DNA from: an uncultured Acidimicrobiales bacterium
GTDB taxonomy: Bacteria > Actinomycetota > Acidimicrobiia > Acidimicrobiales > AC-14
Reading direction: 5' to 3'
Assembly: GCA_902805665.1 (NCBI GenBank)
Contig: CADCTB010000130.1
Span: 1-58,726, forward strand
DNA: 58,726 bases
The notes under the pieces are model-generated. The model was not told the DNA's origin and did not search any database. It worked only from the letters and a program-made list of their open reading frames with translations. The translations under genes were made by a program, and so were the position numbers. Shown here piece after piece: positions 51,848 through 58,726 of this stretch (positions within the stretch are counted from its first letter, which is position 1; the number at the start of each line of letters is the position of its first letter).

Positions 51848-52426
51848 GTGGCTGTCCGTATCGTCATCGCCGAGGACGAGGCCCTGATCCGGCTCGACCT
51901 CAAGGAGACCCTGGAGGCCGAGGGCTACGAGGTCGTGGGGGCCGTCGGTCGGGGCGACGAGGCCGTCGACCTGGTCAAGGAGCTCCACCCGGACCTGGCC
52001 ATCCTCGACATCAAGATGCCGGGCATGGACGGCATCGCCGCCGCCCGCGAGATCACCAGCTCGCGGCGGGCCGCGGTGCTGATCCTCACTGCGTTCAGCC
52101 AGCGCGACCTGGTCGAGCAGGCCCGCGACGCCGGCGCGTTCTACTACCTGGTCAAGCCCTTCCAGACCAGCGACCTGGTGCCGGCGATCGAGGTCGCGCT
52201 GGGCCGCTTTGCCGACATGCGGGCCATGGAGGCCGAGGTCGAGGGCACCAAGGAGCGCCTGGAGACGCAGCGGATCGTGGGTCGGGCCAAGGGCCTGCTC
52301 ATGGACCGGGACAAGATGTCAGAGGCCGATGCCTTCACGTTCATCCAGAAGACGGCCATGAAGCATCGGGCCAAGATGCGCACCGTCGCCCAGCAGATCA
52401 TCGACGGCACCCTCCCCCAGGACTGA
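51848..52426 (+). CDS. pdtaR: ANTAR-domain response regulator PdtaR
   Basis: 192 residues. The N-terminal receiver has the acidic pair IAEDEALIRLDLKE, phospho-acceptor Asp in LAILDIKMPGMDG, Thr in LILTAFSQRD and Lys in YYLVKPF. The C-terminal ANTAR RNA-binding domain is QRIVGRAKGLLMDRDKMSEA followed by AFTFIQKTAMKHRAKMRTVA. On phosphorylation, ANTAR regulators bind paired hexaloop hairpins to prevent transcription termination. The cognate PdtaS kinase is not next to it, so it must be encoded elsewhere. Confidence 0.93.
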   Translation: MAVRIVIAEDEALIRLDLKETLEAEGYEVVGAVGRGDEAVDLVKELHPDLAILDIKMPGMDGIAAAREITSSRRAAVLILTAFSQRDLVEQARDAGAFYYLVKPFQTSDLVPAIEVALGRFADMRAMEAEVEGTKERLETQRIVGRAKGLLMDRDKMSEADAFTFIQKTAMKHRAKMRTVAQQIIDGTLPQD

Positions 52427-52724
52427 CGCAGTCGGGCTTCGCCCGACAGGCAGTACGCCGTCGGTTCGTCCCGACGGGCAGTGCGCAGCTCGGGCTCCGG
52501 TCGGGGCTTCCCCCCGACGAGCAGTACGCAGTCGGGCTTCGCCCCCCAACGAGCAGTGCGCAGTCGGGCTTCGCCCCGAACGAGCAGTGCGCCAGCTCCG
52601 GCGCCCCGGAAGGGGCAGCCGGACCGACGAGGCGCAAGGCGAAGCCTTGCCTGCCTTGTCGGAACCAGGGGTCAGCCGCCCGAAGGGCGACCAGGCAGTT
52701 ACGTCGGGGGCGAAGCCCCGACTG
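52427..52724. repeat. Array of GC-rich hairpins with TTC/GAA triloops
   Basis: CAGTCGGGCTTCGCCC occurs at 52429-52444, 52529-52544 and 52561-52576, and inverted with one extra C at 52708-52724. Two copies sit in adjacent 31-32 bp units (52529-52592). Perfect hairpins include GTCGGGC-TTC-GCCCGAC (52431-52447), GCCCC-GGAA-GGGGC (52603-52616), GCAAGGC-GAA-GCCTTGC (52634-52650) and CGCCC-GAA-GGGCG (52677-52689). It fills the convergent gap and reaches into the last codons of the IdeR-like gene. Likely terminators or REP-like elements. Confidence 0.7.
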
Positions 52725-53373
52725 CGACAAAGAGCTGGCTGGCCAGGGCGGGGCCGAGGGCGATCGTCCCCTGCTCGAGGCTCAGGGTCAGCGTGCCGTC
52801 GGGCGCCTTCGACCGAACCTCGGCGGCGGCCCCGGGTACGAAGCCGTGGCTGTCGAGGTAGATCAGGGCGTCGAGGTCGACCTCGACCTGCTCGGTGACC
52901 CGTTCGAGGCGGACGTGGTCGCCGGGCTCGGTGGTCGCCAGTGCCGAGAGGTTCCGCTCCGGACCGCCGGCCCCGGGGATGGGATTGCCGTGGGGGCAGG
53001 TGGCGGGATTCCCGAGCAGGGCGACGATCCGCTCCTCGACCTCGTCGGAGATGACGTGCTCCCACCGGCACGCCTCGACGTGGGTCTTGTGCCACGGCAG
53101 GCCGATCACGTCGGTGAGGAGGCGCTCGGCGAGGCGGTGCTTCCGGACGACGCTGATGGCCCGGGCCCGACCCTTGTCGGTGAGGGTGATGGAGCGTCCC
53201 TCGGTGTCGACCCAACCCTCGCCCCGCAGCCGGCGGATCATCTCCGAGACTGACGGCGCGGAGACTTCGAGGTGCTCGGCCAGCCTGGCCTGGATCACCG
53301 GGATGCCCTCCTCCTCGAGCTCCCAGATGGTTTCCAGGTACTCCTCGAGAGGCGGGTGAAAGCCGTCAGCCAC
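52699..53373 (-). CDS. DtxR/IdeR-family metal-dependent regulator
   Basis: 224 residues from GTG 53373. The winged helix is VIQARLAEHLEVSAPSVSEM. The metal domain keeps His in VRKHRLAERLL and the block HKTHVEACRWEHVISDEVEE with C-x2-E-H as in Fe2+-type IdeR. At the position of the Met ligand of IdeR the protein has Glu (LEEYLETIW). A C-terminal FeoA/SH3-like domain follows. Its last residues (VAVGASPPT) are encoded by a hairpin repeat. It would repress iron- or manganese-linked genes when metal-loaded. TACCAT ends 6 nt before the GTG. Confidence 0.88.
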   Translation of the reverse strand: MADGFHPPLEEYLETIWELEEEGIPVIQARLAEHLEVSAPSVSEMIRRLRGEGWVDTEGRSITLTDKGRARAISVVRKHRLAERLLTDVIGLPWHKTHVEACRWEHVISDEVEERIVALLGNPATCPHGNPIPGAGGPERNLSALATTEPGDHVRLERVTEQVEVDLDALIYLDSHGFVPGAAAEVRSKAPDGTLTLSLEQGTIALGPALASQLFVAVGASPPT

Positions 53374-53379
53374 GTCGGA

Positions 53380-53385
53380 ATGGTA
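53380..53385 (-). promoter_or_regulatory. -10 hexamer (TACCAT) of the IdeR-like gene
   Basis: TACCAT ends 6 nt before GTG 53373; the longer open frame to 53508 would include this promoter and is rejected. Confidence 0.5.
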
Positions 53386-53396
53386 CTCCTCACCAC

Positions 53397-53402
53397 TACG
53401 AT
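53397..53402 (+). promoter_or_regulatory. -10 hexamer (TACGAT) of the Uma2 gene
   Basis: TACGAT ends 7 nt before GTG 53410. The divergent IdeR-like -10 lies only 11 nt away. Confidence 0.45.
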
Positions 53403-53409
53403 CAGTTCG

Positions 53410-53961
53410 GTGAGAGCCGTCATGCTCGAGGTGCCGCAAGCCCTCCTCGATGAACGCCGAGCCAAGGGGCTCGACAAGTCCGACGAGATGTGGGAGGGCG
53501 AGCTCCACATGGTTCCGCCGCCGTCAGACCGCCACCAAGCCGTGGGTGGCGAGCTCTTCCTGGTCCTGGCACCGATTGCGAAAGCCCGTGGCCTGCTGGC
53601 CCGCCACGACCCCTCAGGCCTGTTCCGTCCCGGCGTCGACCTTGACTGGCGGGTGCCCGACCAGATGTACGCGCGACCGGAGGTTCGCTCCGAGCGTGGG
53701 ATCGAAGGCGCTGCATCACTTGTCGTCGAGATCCTGTCGCCTCACGACGAGACCTACCAGAAGCTCGACTGGTACGCCTCCGTCGACGTCGGTGAGGTGC
53801 TGGTGATCGAGCCGGAGACACGGCGCGTCGAGCTCTTCGCCAACCGCGACGGGCGGATGGTGCCGGTCGAGCCTGTGGTCGTCGAGTGCCTCGGAGTCCG
53901 AGCAGAGACCGTCGACGGCGTACTGCGACTGATCTGGGACGGCGGCACGGCCGACATCTGA
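53410..53961 (+). CDS. Uma2-family (DUF820) PD-(D/E)XK nuclease-like protein
   Basis: 183 residues from GTG 53410; ATG 53422 is an alternative. Uma2 proteins have the restriction-endonuclease fold. The expected catalytic elements are seen: Asp in WRVPDQMYAR, then the E-x-K part in SLVVEILSPHDETYQKLDWY, followed by VGEVLVIEPETRRVELF. The family is abundant in cyanobacteria and actinobacteria and its biological role is unsettled. It faces the IdeR-like regulator across a 36-nt gap. Confidence 0.85.
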   Translation: MRAVMLEVPQALLDERRAKGLDKSDEMWEGELHMVPPPSDRHQAVGGELFLVLAPIAKARGLLARHDPSGLFRPGVDLDWRVPDQMYARPEVRSERGIEGAASLVVEILSPHDETYQKLDWYASVDVGEVLVIEPETRRVELFANRDGRMVPVEPVVVECLGVRAETVDGVLRLIWDGGTADI

Positions 53962-53977
53962 GTTGGCCTGATCGCCC

Positions 53978-53983
53978 TACCAT
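53978..53983 (+). promoter_or_regulatory. -10 hexamer (TACCAT) of polA
   Basis: TACCAT ends exactly 6 nt before GTG 53990, with no Shine-Dalgarno. Predicted leaderless polA mRNA. Confidence 0.5.
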
Positions 53984-53989
53984 CGGCGC

Positions 53990-56614
53990 GTGGCCAAGCT
54001 CATGCTCATCGACGGCAACTCGCTGGCCTATCGCGCCTTCTTCGCCCTGCCGACCAGCCTGGCGCTGGCCTCCGGACAGGTGACCAACGCGGTCTTCGGC
54101 TTCACCTCGATGCTCATCAACCTGCTCAAGGACCACACGCCCGACCAGATCGCGGTGGCCCTCGACCGGCCCGAGCCCACGTTCCGCCACACCCTGGTCA
54201 GCGACTACAAGGCGGGCCGGGCCGAGGCGCCCGACATCCTGCGCCAGCAGCTGGGCCTGGTCCGCCAGGTCGTGGAGACCCTGAAGATCCCGATCGTGGA
54301 GAAGGCGGGGTTCGAGGCCGACGACGTGATCGCCACCCTGGCCACCGAGGCCCGTGACCGGGGCGACGACGTCCTCGTGGTCACCGGCGACCGGGATGCC
54401 TACCAACTGGTCGAGGACCCGCTGGTCAAGGTCCTCTACAACATGCGCGGGGTCACCGACTACAAGATCTACGACGAGGCCGGCATCAAGGAGAAGACCG
54501 GAGTCACGCCGGCCGACTACCCCCAGTACGCCGCACTGCGGGGTGACCCCTCCGACAACCTGCCTGGGGTACCCGGTGTCGGGCCGAAGACGGCGGCCAA
54601 GCTGATCAACACCTACGGCGACCTCGACGGGGTCTTCGCCAACGTCGACCAGAACACCCCGAAGCTCCGGGAGAGCCTGACCGCCCATGAGGAGCAGGTC
54701 CGGCGCAACGCCACCGCCACCCCGCTCGTCCGGGACGTCCCCCTCGATGTCGACCTCGACAGCCTGCGCATGGGCCAGTGGGACCCCGACGCCGTGCGCG
54801 AGCTGTTCCGCTTCCTCGAGTTCAACACCCTGTACCCCCGCTTCGTCGAGGCGACGGGCGCCGCCGCACCCGCGCCGGTCGCCACCCAGACGCTCGACGT
54901 GCTGGTGCACCGGGCGACGACACCCGAGGAGGCGGCGAAGGCGTTCGAGGGGGCGGTCAGCCTGGGCGTGGTGTGGGAGGGAGAGGAGGGGCGCAGTCCC
55001 CTGGTGGGCGTGGCCGTCGCCGCCGCCGGCGAGGACGCGGGCCAGGCGACATGGATCCCGTCCGACCTGCTGCCTGCCGACTTCGGCAGGTACTCCATCC
55101 ACAAGGCCAAGGAGCTGATGCGGGCCCTCGACCTGCGGGCCATCGAGCTTCGGGGCCTCGACGTCGACACGGCCATCGCCGCCTACCTGCTCGACCCGGC
55201 CGAGTCGCAGTACCTCCTCGAGGACCTGGCCGTGCGCTTCCTCGGCCTCGACATCCGCTCGCCCGAGGCGCCGCCCGCCGGCCAGCTCGACCTGTCGGGC
55301 ACCGCCCCGGATCCGGCCGAGGAGGCCGCCCGCCGGGCGGTGGCGGCCGCCCGGCTGGCGCCGGCCCTGGCCAAGGCGCTCGAGAGCCGGGGCCTGCAGA
55401 AGCTCTACGACGAGATCGAGCGGCCCCTGGTGCGGGTGCTGGCCCGGATGGAGAAGGTCGGCGTGCGGGTCGACGTCGACCTCCTGCGCCGCATCTACGA
55501 CGGGTTGGTGTCCGAGGGCCGCCGGCTCGAGGAGGAGATCCAGGACCTGTGCGGGCAGCGCTTCCTCGTCAATTCCACCCAGCAGCTGCGAAAGGTCCTC
55601 TTCGACGAGCTGGGCCTCCAGCCCCAGAAGAAGACGAAGACCGGGTTCTCCACCGACGCCGCCTCCCTGGAGAAGCTGCGGGGCCTGCACCCGGTCATCG
55701 AGCCGCTGCTCCGGTACCGCGAGGTCGAGAAGCTCCGTTCGACGTACGGGGAGAGCCTGCTCGGCGAGGTGGCGGCGGACGGCCGCATCCACGCCAGCTT
55801 CAACCAGACCGTCGCCCGCACCGGCCGGCTCAGCTCGGACCGCCCGAACCTGCACAACATCCCCATCCGTACCGAGGAGGGCCGGCGCATCCGCCGGGCG
55901 TTCATCCCTGCGGAGGGGCGGAGGTTCCTGGTGGCCGACTACAACCAGATCGAGCTGCGGGTGATCGCCCACCTGGCTCAGGACCCCGGCTTGATACAGG
56001 CCTTCGCCTCGGGGGAGGACATCCACCGGGCCACCGCCTCACGGCTCTTCGGCGTCGACCCCTCGGCGGTGACTGTGGCGCAACGGTCGAAGGCGAAGAT
56101 GGTCTCCTACGGCCTGGCGTACGGCATGGAGTCCTTCGGCCTCGGCCAGCGGCTGGGCATCCCCACCGAGGAGGCAGCGGAGATCCTCAACGCCTACTTC
56201 GTCGCCTTCCCCAGCGTCCGGGCCTACATGGACGCCACCGTGGCCGAAGCCCGCGACCGGGGCTACACCGAGACCCTGTTCGGCCGTCGCCGCCAGATCC
56301 CCGAGCTCTCGTCGTCGAACTACCGGCTCCGCCAGGCCGGCGAGCGCCAGGCCATGAACGCCGGCATCCAGGGCCTGGCCGCCGACATCTTCAAGGTCGC
56401 CCTCGTGCGCCTCGACCGCGGTCTCGAGGACCAGGGTCGGGCCAGCCGGCTCGTCCTGCAGGTGCACGACGAGGTCATCGTCGAGGTCGAGCCCTCGGAG
56501 GAGCAGGCGGTCGCCGCCCTCACCCTCGAGGCCATGCGGGGCGCAGCCGAGCTCTCGGTCCCCCTGGAGGTCAACCTGTCCTGGGGCGACTCGTGGGCAG
56601 ACGCGAAGTCCTGA
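53990..56614 (+). CDS. polA: DNA polymerase I
   Basis: 874 residues. The N-terminal 5'-3' exonuclease domain has LIDGNSLAYRAFFAL, VEKAGFEADDVIATLA and GDPSDNLPGVPGVGPKTAAK. The middle domain lacks the DxE and Dx3D carboxylates of an active 3'-5' exonuclease (VSLGVVWEGEEG stands where DTE would be), as in several actinobacterial enzymes, so proofreading is probably absent. Polymerase motifs A (VADYNQIELRVIAHL), B (RSKAKMVSYGLAYGMESFGL) and C (VLQVHDEVIVEV) are intact. It fills gaps in repair and removes RNA primers. Confidence 0.97.
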   Translation: MAKLMLIDGNSLAYRAFFALPTSLALASGQVTNAVFGFTSMLINLLKDHTPDQIAVALDRPEPTFRHTLVSDYKAGRAEAPDILRQQLGLVRQVVETLKIPIVEKAGFEADDVIATLATEARDRGDDVLVVTGDRDAYQLVEDPLVKVLYNMRGVTDYKIYDEAGIKEKTGVTPADYPQYAALRGDPSDNLPGVPGVGPKTAAKLINTYGDLDGVFANVDQNTPKLRESLTAHEEQVRRNATATPLVRDVPLDVDLDSLRMGQWDPDAVRELFRFLEFNTLYPRFVEATGAAAPAPVATQTLDVLVHRATTPEEAAKAFEGAVSLGVVWEGEEGRSPLVGVAVAAAGEDAGQATWIPSDLLPADFGRYSIHKAKELMRALDLRAIELRGLDVDTAIAAYLLDPAESQYLLEDLAVRFLGLDIRSPEAPPAGQLDLSGTAPDPAEEAARRAVAAARLAPALAKALESRGLQKLYDEIERPLVRVLARMEKVGVRVDVDLLRRIYDGLVSEGRRLEEEIQDLCGQRFLVNSTQQLRKVLFDELGLQPQKKTKTGFSTDAASLEKLRGLHPVIEPLLRYREVEKLRSTYGESLLGEVAADGRIHASFNQTVARTGRLSSDRPNLHNIPIRTEEGRRIRRAFIPAEGRRFLVADYNQIELRVIAHLAQDPGLIQAFASGEDIHRATASRLFGVDPSAVTVAQRSKAKMVSYGLAYGMESFGLGQRLGIPTEEAAEILNAYFVAFPSVRAYMDATVAEARDRGYTETLFGRRRQIPELSSSNYRLRQAGERQAMNAGIQGLAADIFKVALVRLDRGLEDQGRASRLVLQVHDEVIVEVEPSEEQAVAALTLEAMRGAAELSVPLEVNLSWGDSWADAKS

Positions 56615-56617
56615 CGG

Positions 56618-56623
56618 TAGGAT
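56618..56623 (+). promoter_or_regulatory. -10 hexamer (TAGGAT) of rpsA
   Basis: TAGGAT lies just after the polA stop and about 68 nt upstream of ATG 56692. It gives rpsA a leader of about 60 nt with a GGAAAGAAGG Shine-Dalgarno at 56671-56680, unlike the leaderless neighbours. Confidence 0.4.
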
Positions 56624-56691
56624 CGAGCCTGCGGTGAGCTGCGACCGTCGCGCTCCCCGACCTCCCGTCCGGAAAGAAGGCCGACCGACCC

Positions 56692-58140
56692 ATGTCCGAC
56701 CAGATCGCTTCCCCCCCTGCCCCTGAAGCAGCTGCCCCCGCCGCCGCAGGCGAGCCCGGCACCTTCAACGAGGCGGGTGAGTACACCTTCCGGAGCGTGG
56801 TCGACGACGACCTGGGCGGGATGTCGTTCGAGGAGGCGATCGACGGCACGATCGTCAACTTCGACGACGGCGACATCGTCACCGGCACGGTCGTCAAGGT
56901 CGACAAGGACGAGGTCCTGCTCGACATCGGGTTCAAGTCCGAGGGCGTCATCCCGGCCCGCGAGCTGTCGATCCGCCACGACGTCGACCCCCACGAGATC
57001 GTGTCGATGGGCGAGAAGATCGAGGCCCTGGTCCTCCAGAAGGAGGACAAGGAAGGGCGGCTGATCCTCTCCAAGAAGCGGGCCCAGTACGAGCGGGCGT
57101 GGGGCACCATCGAGCGGGTCAAGGAGGCCAACGGCGTGGTCTCCGGCCCGGTCATCGAGGTGGTCAAGGGTGGCCTGATCCTGGACATCGGCCTCCGCGG
57201 CTTCCTCCCGGCGTCCCTCGTGGAACTGCGCCGGGTGCGCGACCTGCAGCCCTACGTCGGCCGCTCTCTCGAGGCCAAGATCATCGAGCTCGACAAGCAC
57301 CGCAACAACGTGGTGCTGTCCCGCCGGGCGTGGCTGGAGGAGACCCAGAAGGAGCAGCGCGAGGACTTCCTCGAGAACCTCAAGCCGGGCGAGGTCCGCA
57401 AGGGCACGGTGTCGTCGGTCGTCAACTTCGGCGCCTTCGTCGACCTCGGTGGCATGGACGGACTGGTCCACGTGTCCGAGCTCTCATGGAAGCACGTCGA
57501 CCACCCCGCCTCGGTCGTCCAGGTGGGCGACGAGATCGAGGTGCAGGTCCTCGAGGTCGACCTCGACCGCGAGCGCATCAGCCTGTCGCTGAAGGCCACC
57601 CAGCAGGACCCCTGGCAGGAGTTCGCCAACAACCACCGCGTCGGCGAGCTGGTCTACGGCCGGGTAACCAAGCTGGTCCCCTTCGGCGCCTTCGTGCAGG
57701 TCGGCGAGGGCATCGAGGGCCTGGTCCACATCTCGGAGATGGCCGCCCACCACGTCGACCTTCCCGAGCAGGTCGTCACTCCCGGCGAGGAGCTGTGGGT
57801 GAAGATCATCGACCTCGACCTCCAGCGCCGGCGGATCAGCCTGTCGATCAAGCAGGCCGCCGAGGGCGGCGTCGTCGCCGCCGAGTACCAGGAGGCCTTC
57901 GGCGAGCACGCGTACGACGAGCAGGGCAACTACATCGGCGAGTTCGCCAACGTCGACTTCACCCCGGAGACCGAGGCGCAGGCCGCCTGGGCCGAGTACG
58001 CCGCCGAGATCGGCGGCGCGGCCGCCGCTCCGGCCGACCCGACCGGTGAGGCCGCCGGCGCGCCGGCGGGGGCGGAAGCCGGGGGCACGGAGGTTCCCGG
58101 CCAGAGCGGTGAGGGTGGCGAGGTGCCGGCTGGCGGCTAG
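56692..58140 (+). CDS. rpsA: 30S ribosomal protein S1
   Basis: 482 residues with four S1 RNA-binding domains: GDIVTGTVVKVDKDEVLLDI (about residue 63), SGPVIEVVKGGLILDIGLRG, GTVSSVVNFGAFVDLGGMDG and GRVTKLVPFGAFVQVGEGIE. Each ends with the VLSRR or ISLSLK turn. S1 recruits mRNA to the 30S subunit. Four domains is the actinobacterial number, against six in E. coli. The C-terminal 50 residues are an acidic Ala/Gly-rich tail, typical for the phylum. Confidence 0.97.
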   Translation: MSDQIASPPAPEAAAPAAAGEPGTFNEAGEYTFRSVVDDDLGGMSFEEAIDGTIVNFDDGDIVTGTVVKVDKDEVLLDIGFKSEGVIPARELSIRHDVDPHEIVSMGEKIEALVLQKEDKEGRLILSKKRAQYERAWGTIERVKEANGVVSGPVIEVVKGGLILDIGLRGFLPASLVELRRVRDLQPYVGRSLEAKIIELDKHRNNVVLSRRAWLEETQKEQREDFLENLKPGEVRKGTVSSVVNFGAFVDLGGMDGLVHVSELSWKHVDHPASVVQVGDEIEVQVLEVDLDRERISLSLKATQQDPWQEFANNHRVGELVYGRVTKLVPFGAFVQVGEGIEGLVHISEMAAHHVDLPEQVVTPGEELWVKIIDLDLQRRRISLSIKQAAEGGVVAAEYQEAFGEHAYDEQGNYIGEFANVDFTPETEAQAAWAEYAAEIGGAAAAPADPTGEAAGAPAGAEAGGTEVPGQSGEGGEVPAGG

Positions 58141-58188
58141 GCGCGGTCGCACTGGAAGCGGGCCGCCGCTTCCGTGCGAGGCGGTGAC

Positions 58189-58726
58189 GTGTCAAAGCTG
58201 AGGCAGTACATCAGGGCTCCGAGCATGGAGTCGCTCTTCGTGGCGGCCGTTGTCCTGTTCGGGTTCCGACTCGGAGCGCGGCCCATCGGCGACAACTCCG
58301 CGTTCACCCATCTGCGCACCGGGATCGACATGGCGCGCACGGGCGCCATCCCCCGCGCCGACCCGTACTCCTACACCGCACGGGGTCAGGACTGGGTGGT
58401 TCAGAGCTGGTTCCCCGAATGGACCTATGGCTGGGCGTACCGCCTGGGTGGATTCAAGCTGGTGGTCCTGGAGCAGGCAGTCCTGATTGCCCTCCTGGCC
58501 TGGCTCGTGGTCCGACTGGCGCGGGCCGGCACGCCACTTCGCACCGCCTTGGCCGGGATCGTCGCCGTCGGGGTGGGCACGGCGCTGTGGAGCGCGAGGC
58601 CGCTGCTCTTCGGGCTCATCTGCATGGCGCTGACCATCACCGTGGTGGAGCGCCGGAGGAGTGCCTGGCTGCTCATCCCCGTGGTCTGGCTCTGGGTCAA
58701 CAGCCACGGATCGTTCCCCCTCGGCT
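58189..58726 (+). CDS. Polytopic membrane protein, C-terminus cut by window edge
   Basis: About 179 residues are visible from GTG 58189 (GAGG 7 nt upstream); ATG 58225 is an alternative. A first helix (SLFVAAVVLFGF) precedes the extracytoplasmic loop FTHLRTGIDMARTGAIPRAD, DPYSYTARGQDWVVQSWFPE, then several helices and LWVNSHGSF. The HLRTG, DPYS and W-N-x-HG patterns occur in GT-C-like polytopic proteins of actinobacteria that may be glycosyltransferases or their relatives. Catalysis is not established and the rest lies beyond the window. Confidence 0.7.
   Translation, partial: MSKLRQYIRAPSMESLFVAAVVLFGFRLGARPIGDNSAFTHLRTGIDMARTGAIPRADPYSYTARGQDWVVQSWFPEWTYGWAYRLGGFKLVVLEQAVLIALLAWLVVRLARAGTPLRTALAGIVAVGVGTALWSARPLLFGLICMALTITVVERRRSAWLLIPVVWLWVNSHGSFPLG

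Noticed and set aside
52427-52600. Possible CRISPR array
   Set aside because: Repeats are adjacent 31-32 bp hairpin units without unique spacers, and no cas genes are present.

Overview
The window is a very GC-rich, gene-dense chromosomal segment of an actinobacterium. Family markers point there together: an F420-type luciferase-like oxidoreductase, a resuscitation-promoting-factor-like muralytic protein, a PdtaR-type ANTAR regulator, an IdeR/DtxR regulator, a Ku/LigD-type end-joining set, UdgX, a MurA with Asp in place of the catalytic Cys, and many GTG starts. A deep-branching, non-mycobacterial actinobacterium (for example Acidimicrobiia) is my inference from the gene mix; the sequence alone does not prove it. 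I see no phage, transposon, CRISPR, tRNA or rRNA, so this reads as core chromosome.

Layout. 1-3373 (minus): partial SRPBCC protein, condensation-domain protein and a CvfC-like Nfu_N/HEAT protein. 3420-6719 (plus): two-component system plus ABC-2 exporter. 6685-11774 (minus): end-joining block (aldehyde dehydrogenase, ATP-dependent ligase, Ku, LigD-type polymerase, methyltransferase). 11836-15123 (minus): haem genes hemE-hemH-hemY. 15199-17102: envelope proteins. 17126-19283 (plus): TPP riboswitch, thiC and a cupredoxin lipoprotein. 19389-21406 (minus): MarR, UdgX and a CDF metal transporter, divergent from a drug-exporter-like ABC pair (21465-23325), followed by an F420 oxidoreductase and an MBL hydrolase. 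25055-29463: M48 protease, two divergent AI-2E transporters sharing a palindromic promoter, and an SRPBCC protein. 29510-36829 (minus): Rpf-like protein, then a five-gene operon MoxR ATPase / VWA protein / unknown / HelD-like helicase / MurA. 36888-38246 (minus): TerC and a half-size USP-like protein behind a yybP-ykoY (Mn2+) riboswitch. 38369-41900 (plus): GtrA, CobT, methyltransferase and two lipoproteins. 41907-51397: M50-TPR protease, flavin oxidoreductase, Ser/Thr kinase, serine hydrolase, ArsC-like protein, epimerase, MBL hydrolase and MalQ. 51552-58726: coiled-coil protein, PdtaR, hairpin-repeat array, IdeR-like regulator, Uma2-family protein, PolA, ribosomal S1 and a partial membrane protein.

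Two architectural habits stand out. Within operons, genes overlap by 4 bp (ATGA/GTGA) or carry good Shine-Dalgarno sites. Genes at operon heads mostly lack a Shine-Dalgarno and instead carry a TAnnnT -10 hexamer ending 4-11 nt before the start codon, which implies leaderless or nearly leaderless mRNAs. I used this to choose several starts (Ku, IdeR-like, Uma2, MarR, kinase). The candidates most worth following are the MoxR/VWA/HelD/MurA operon, the Mn2+ riboswitch operon, the symmetric promoter between the two AI-2E genes, and UdgX linked to a MarR regulator and a metal exporter.
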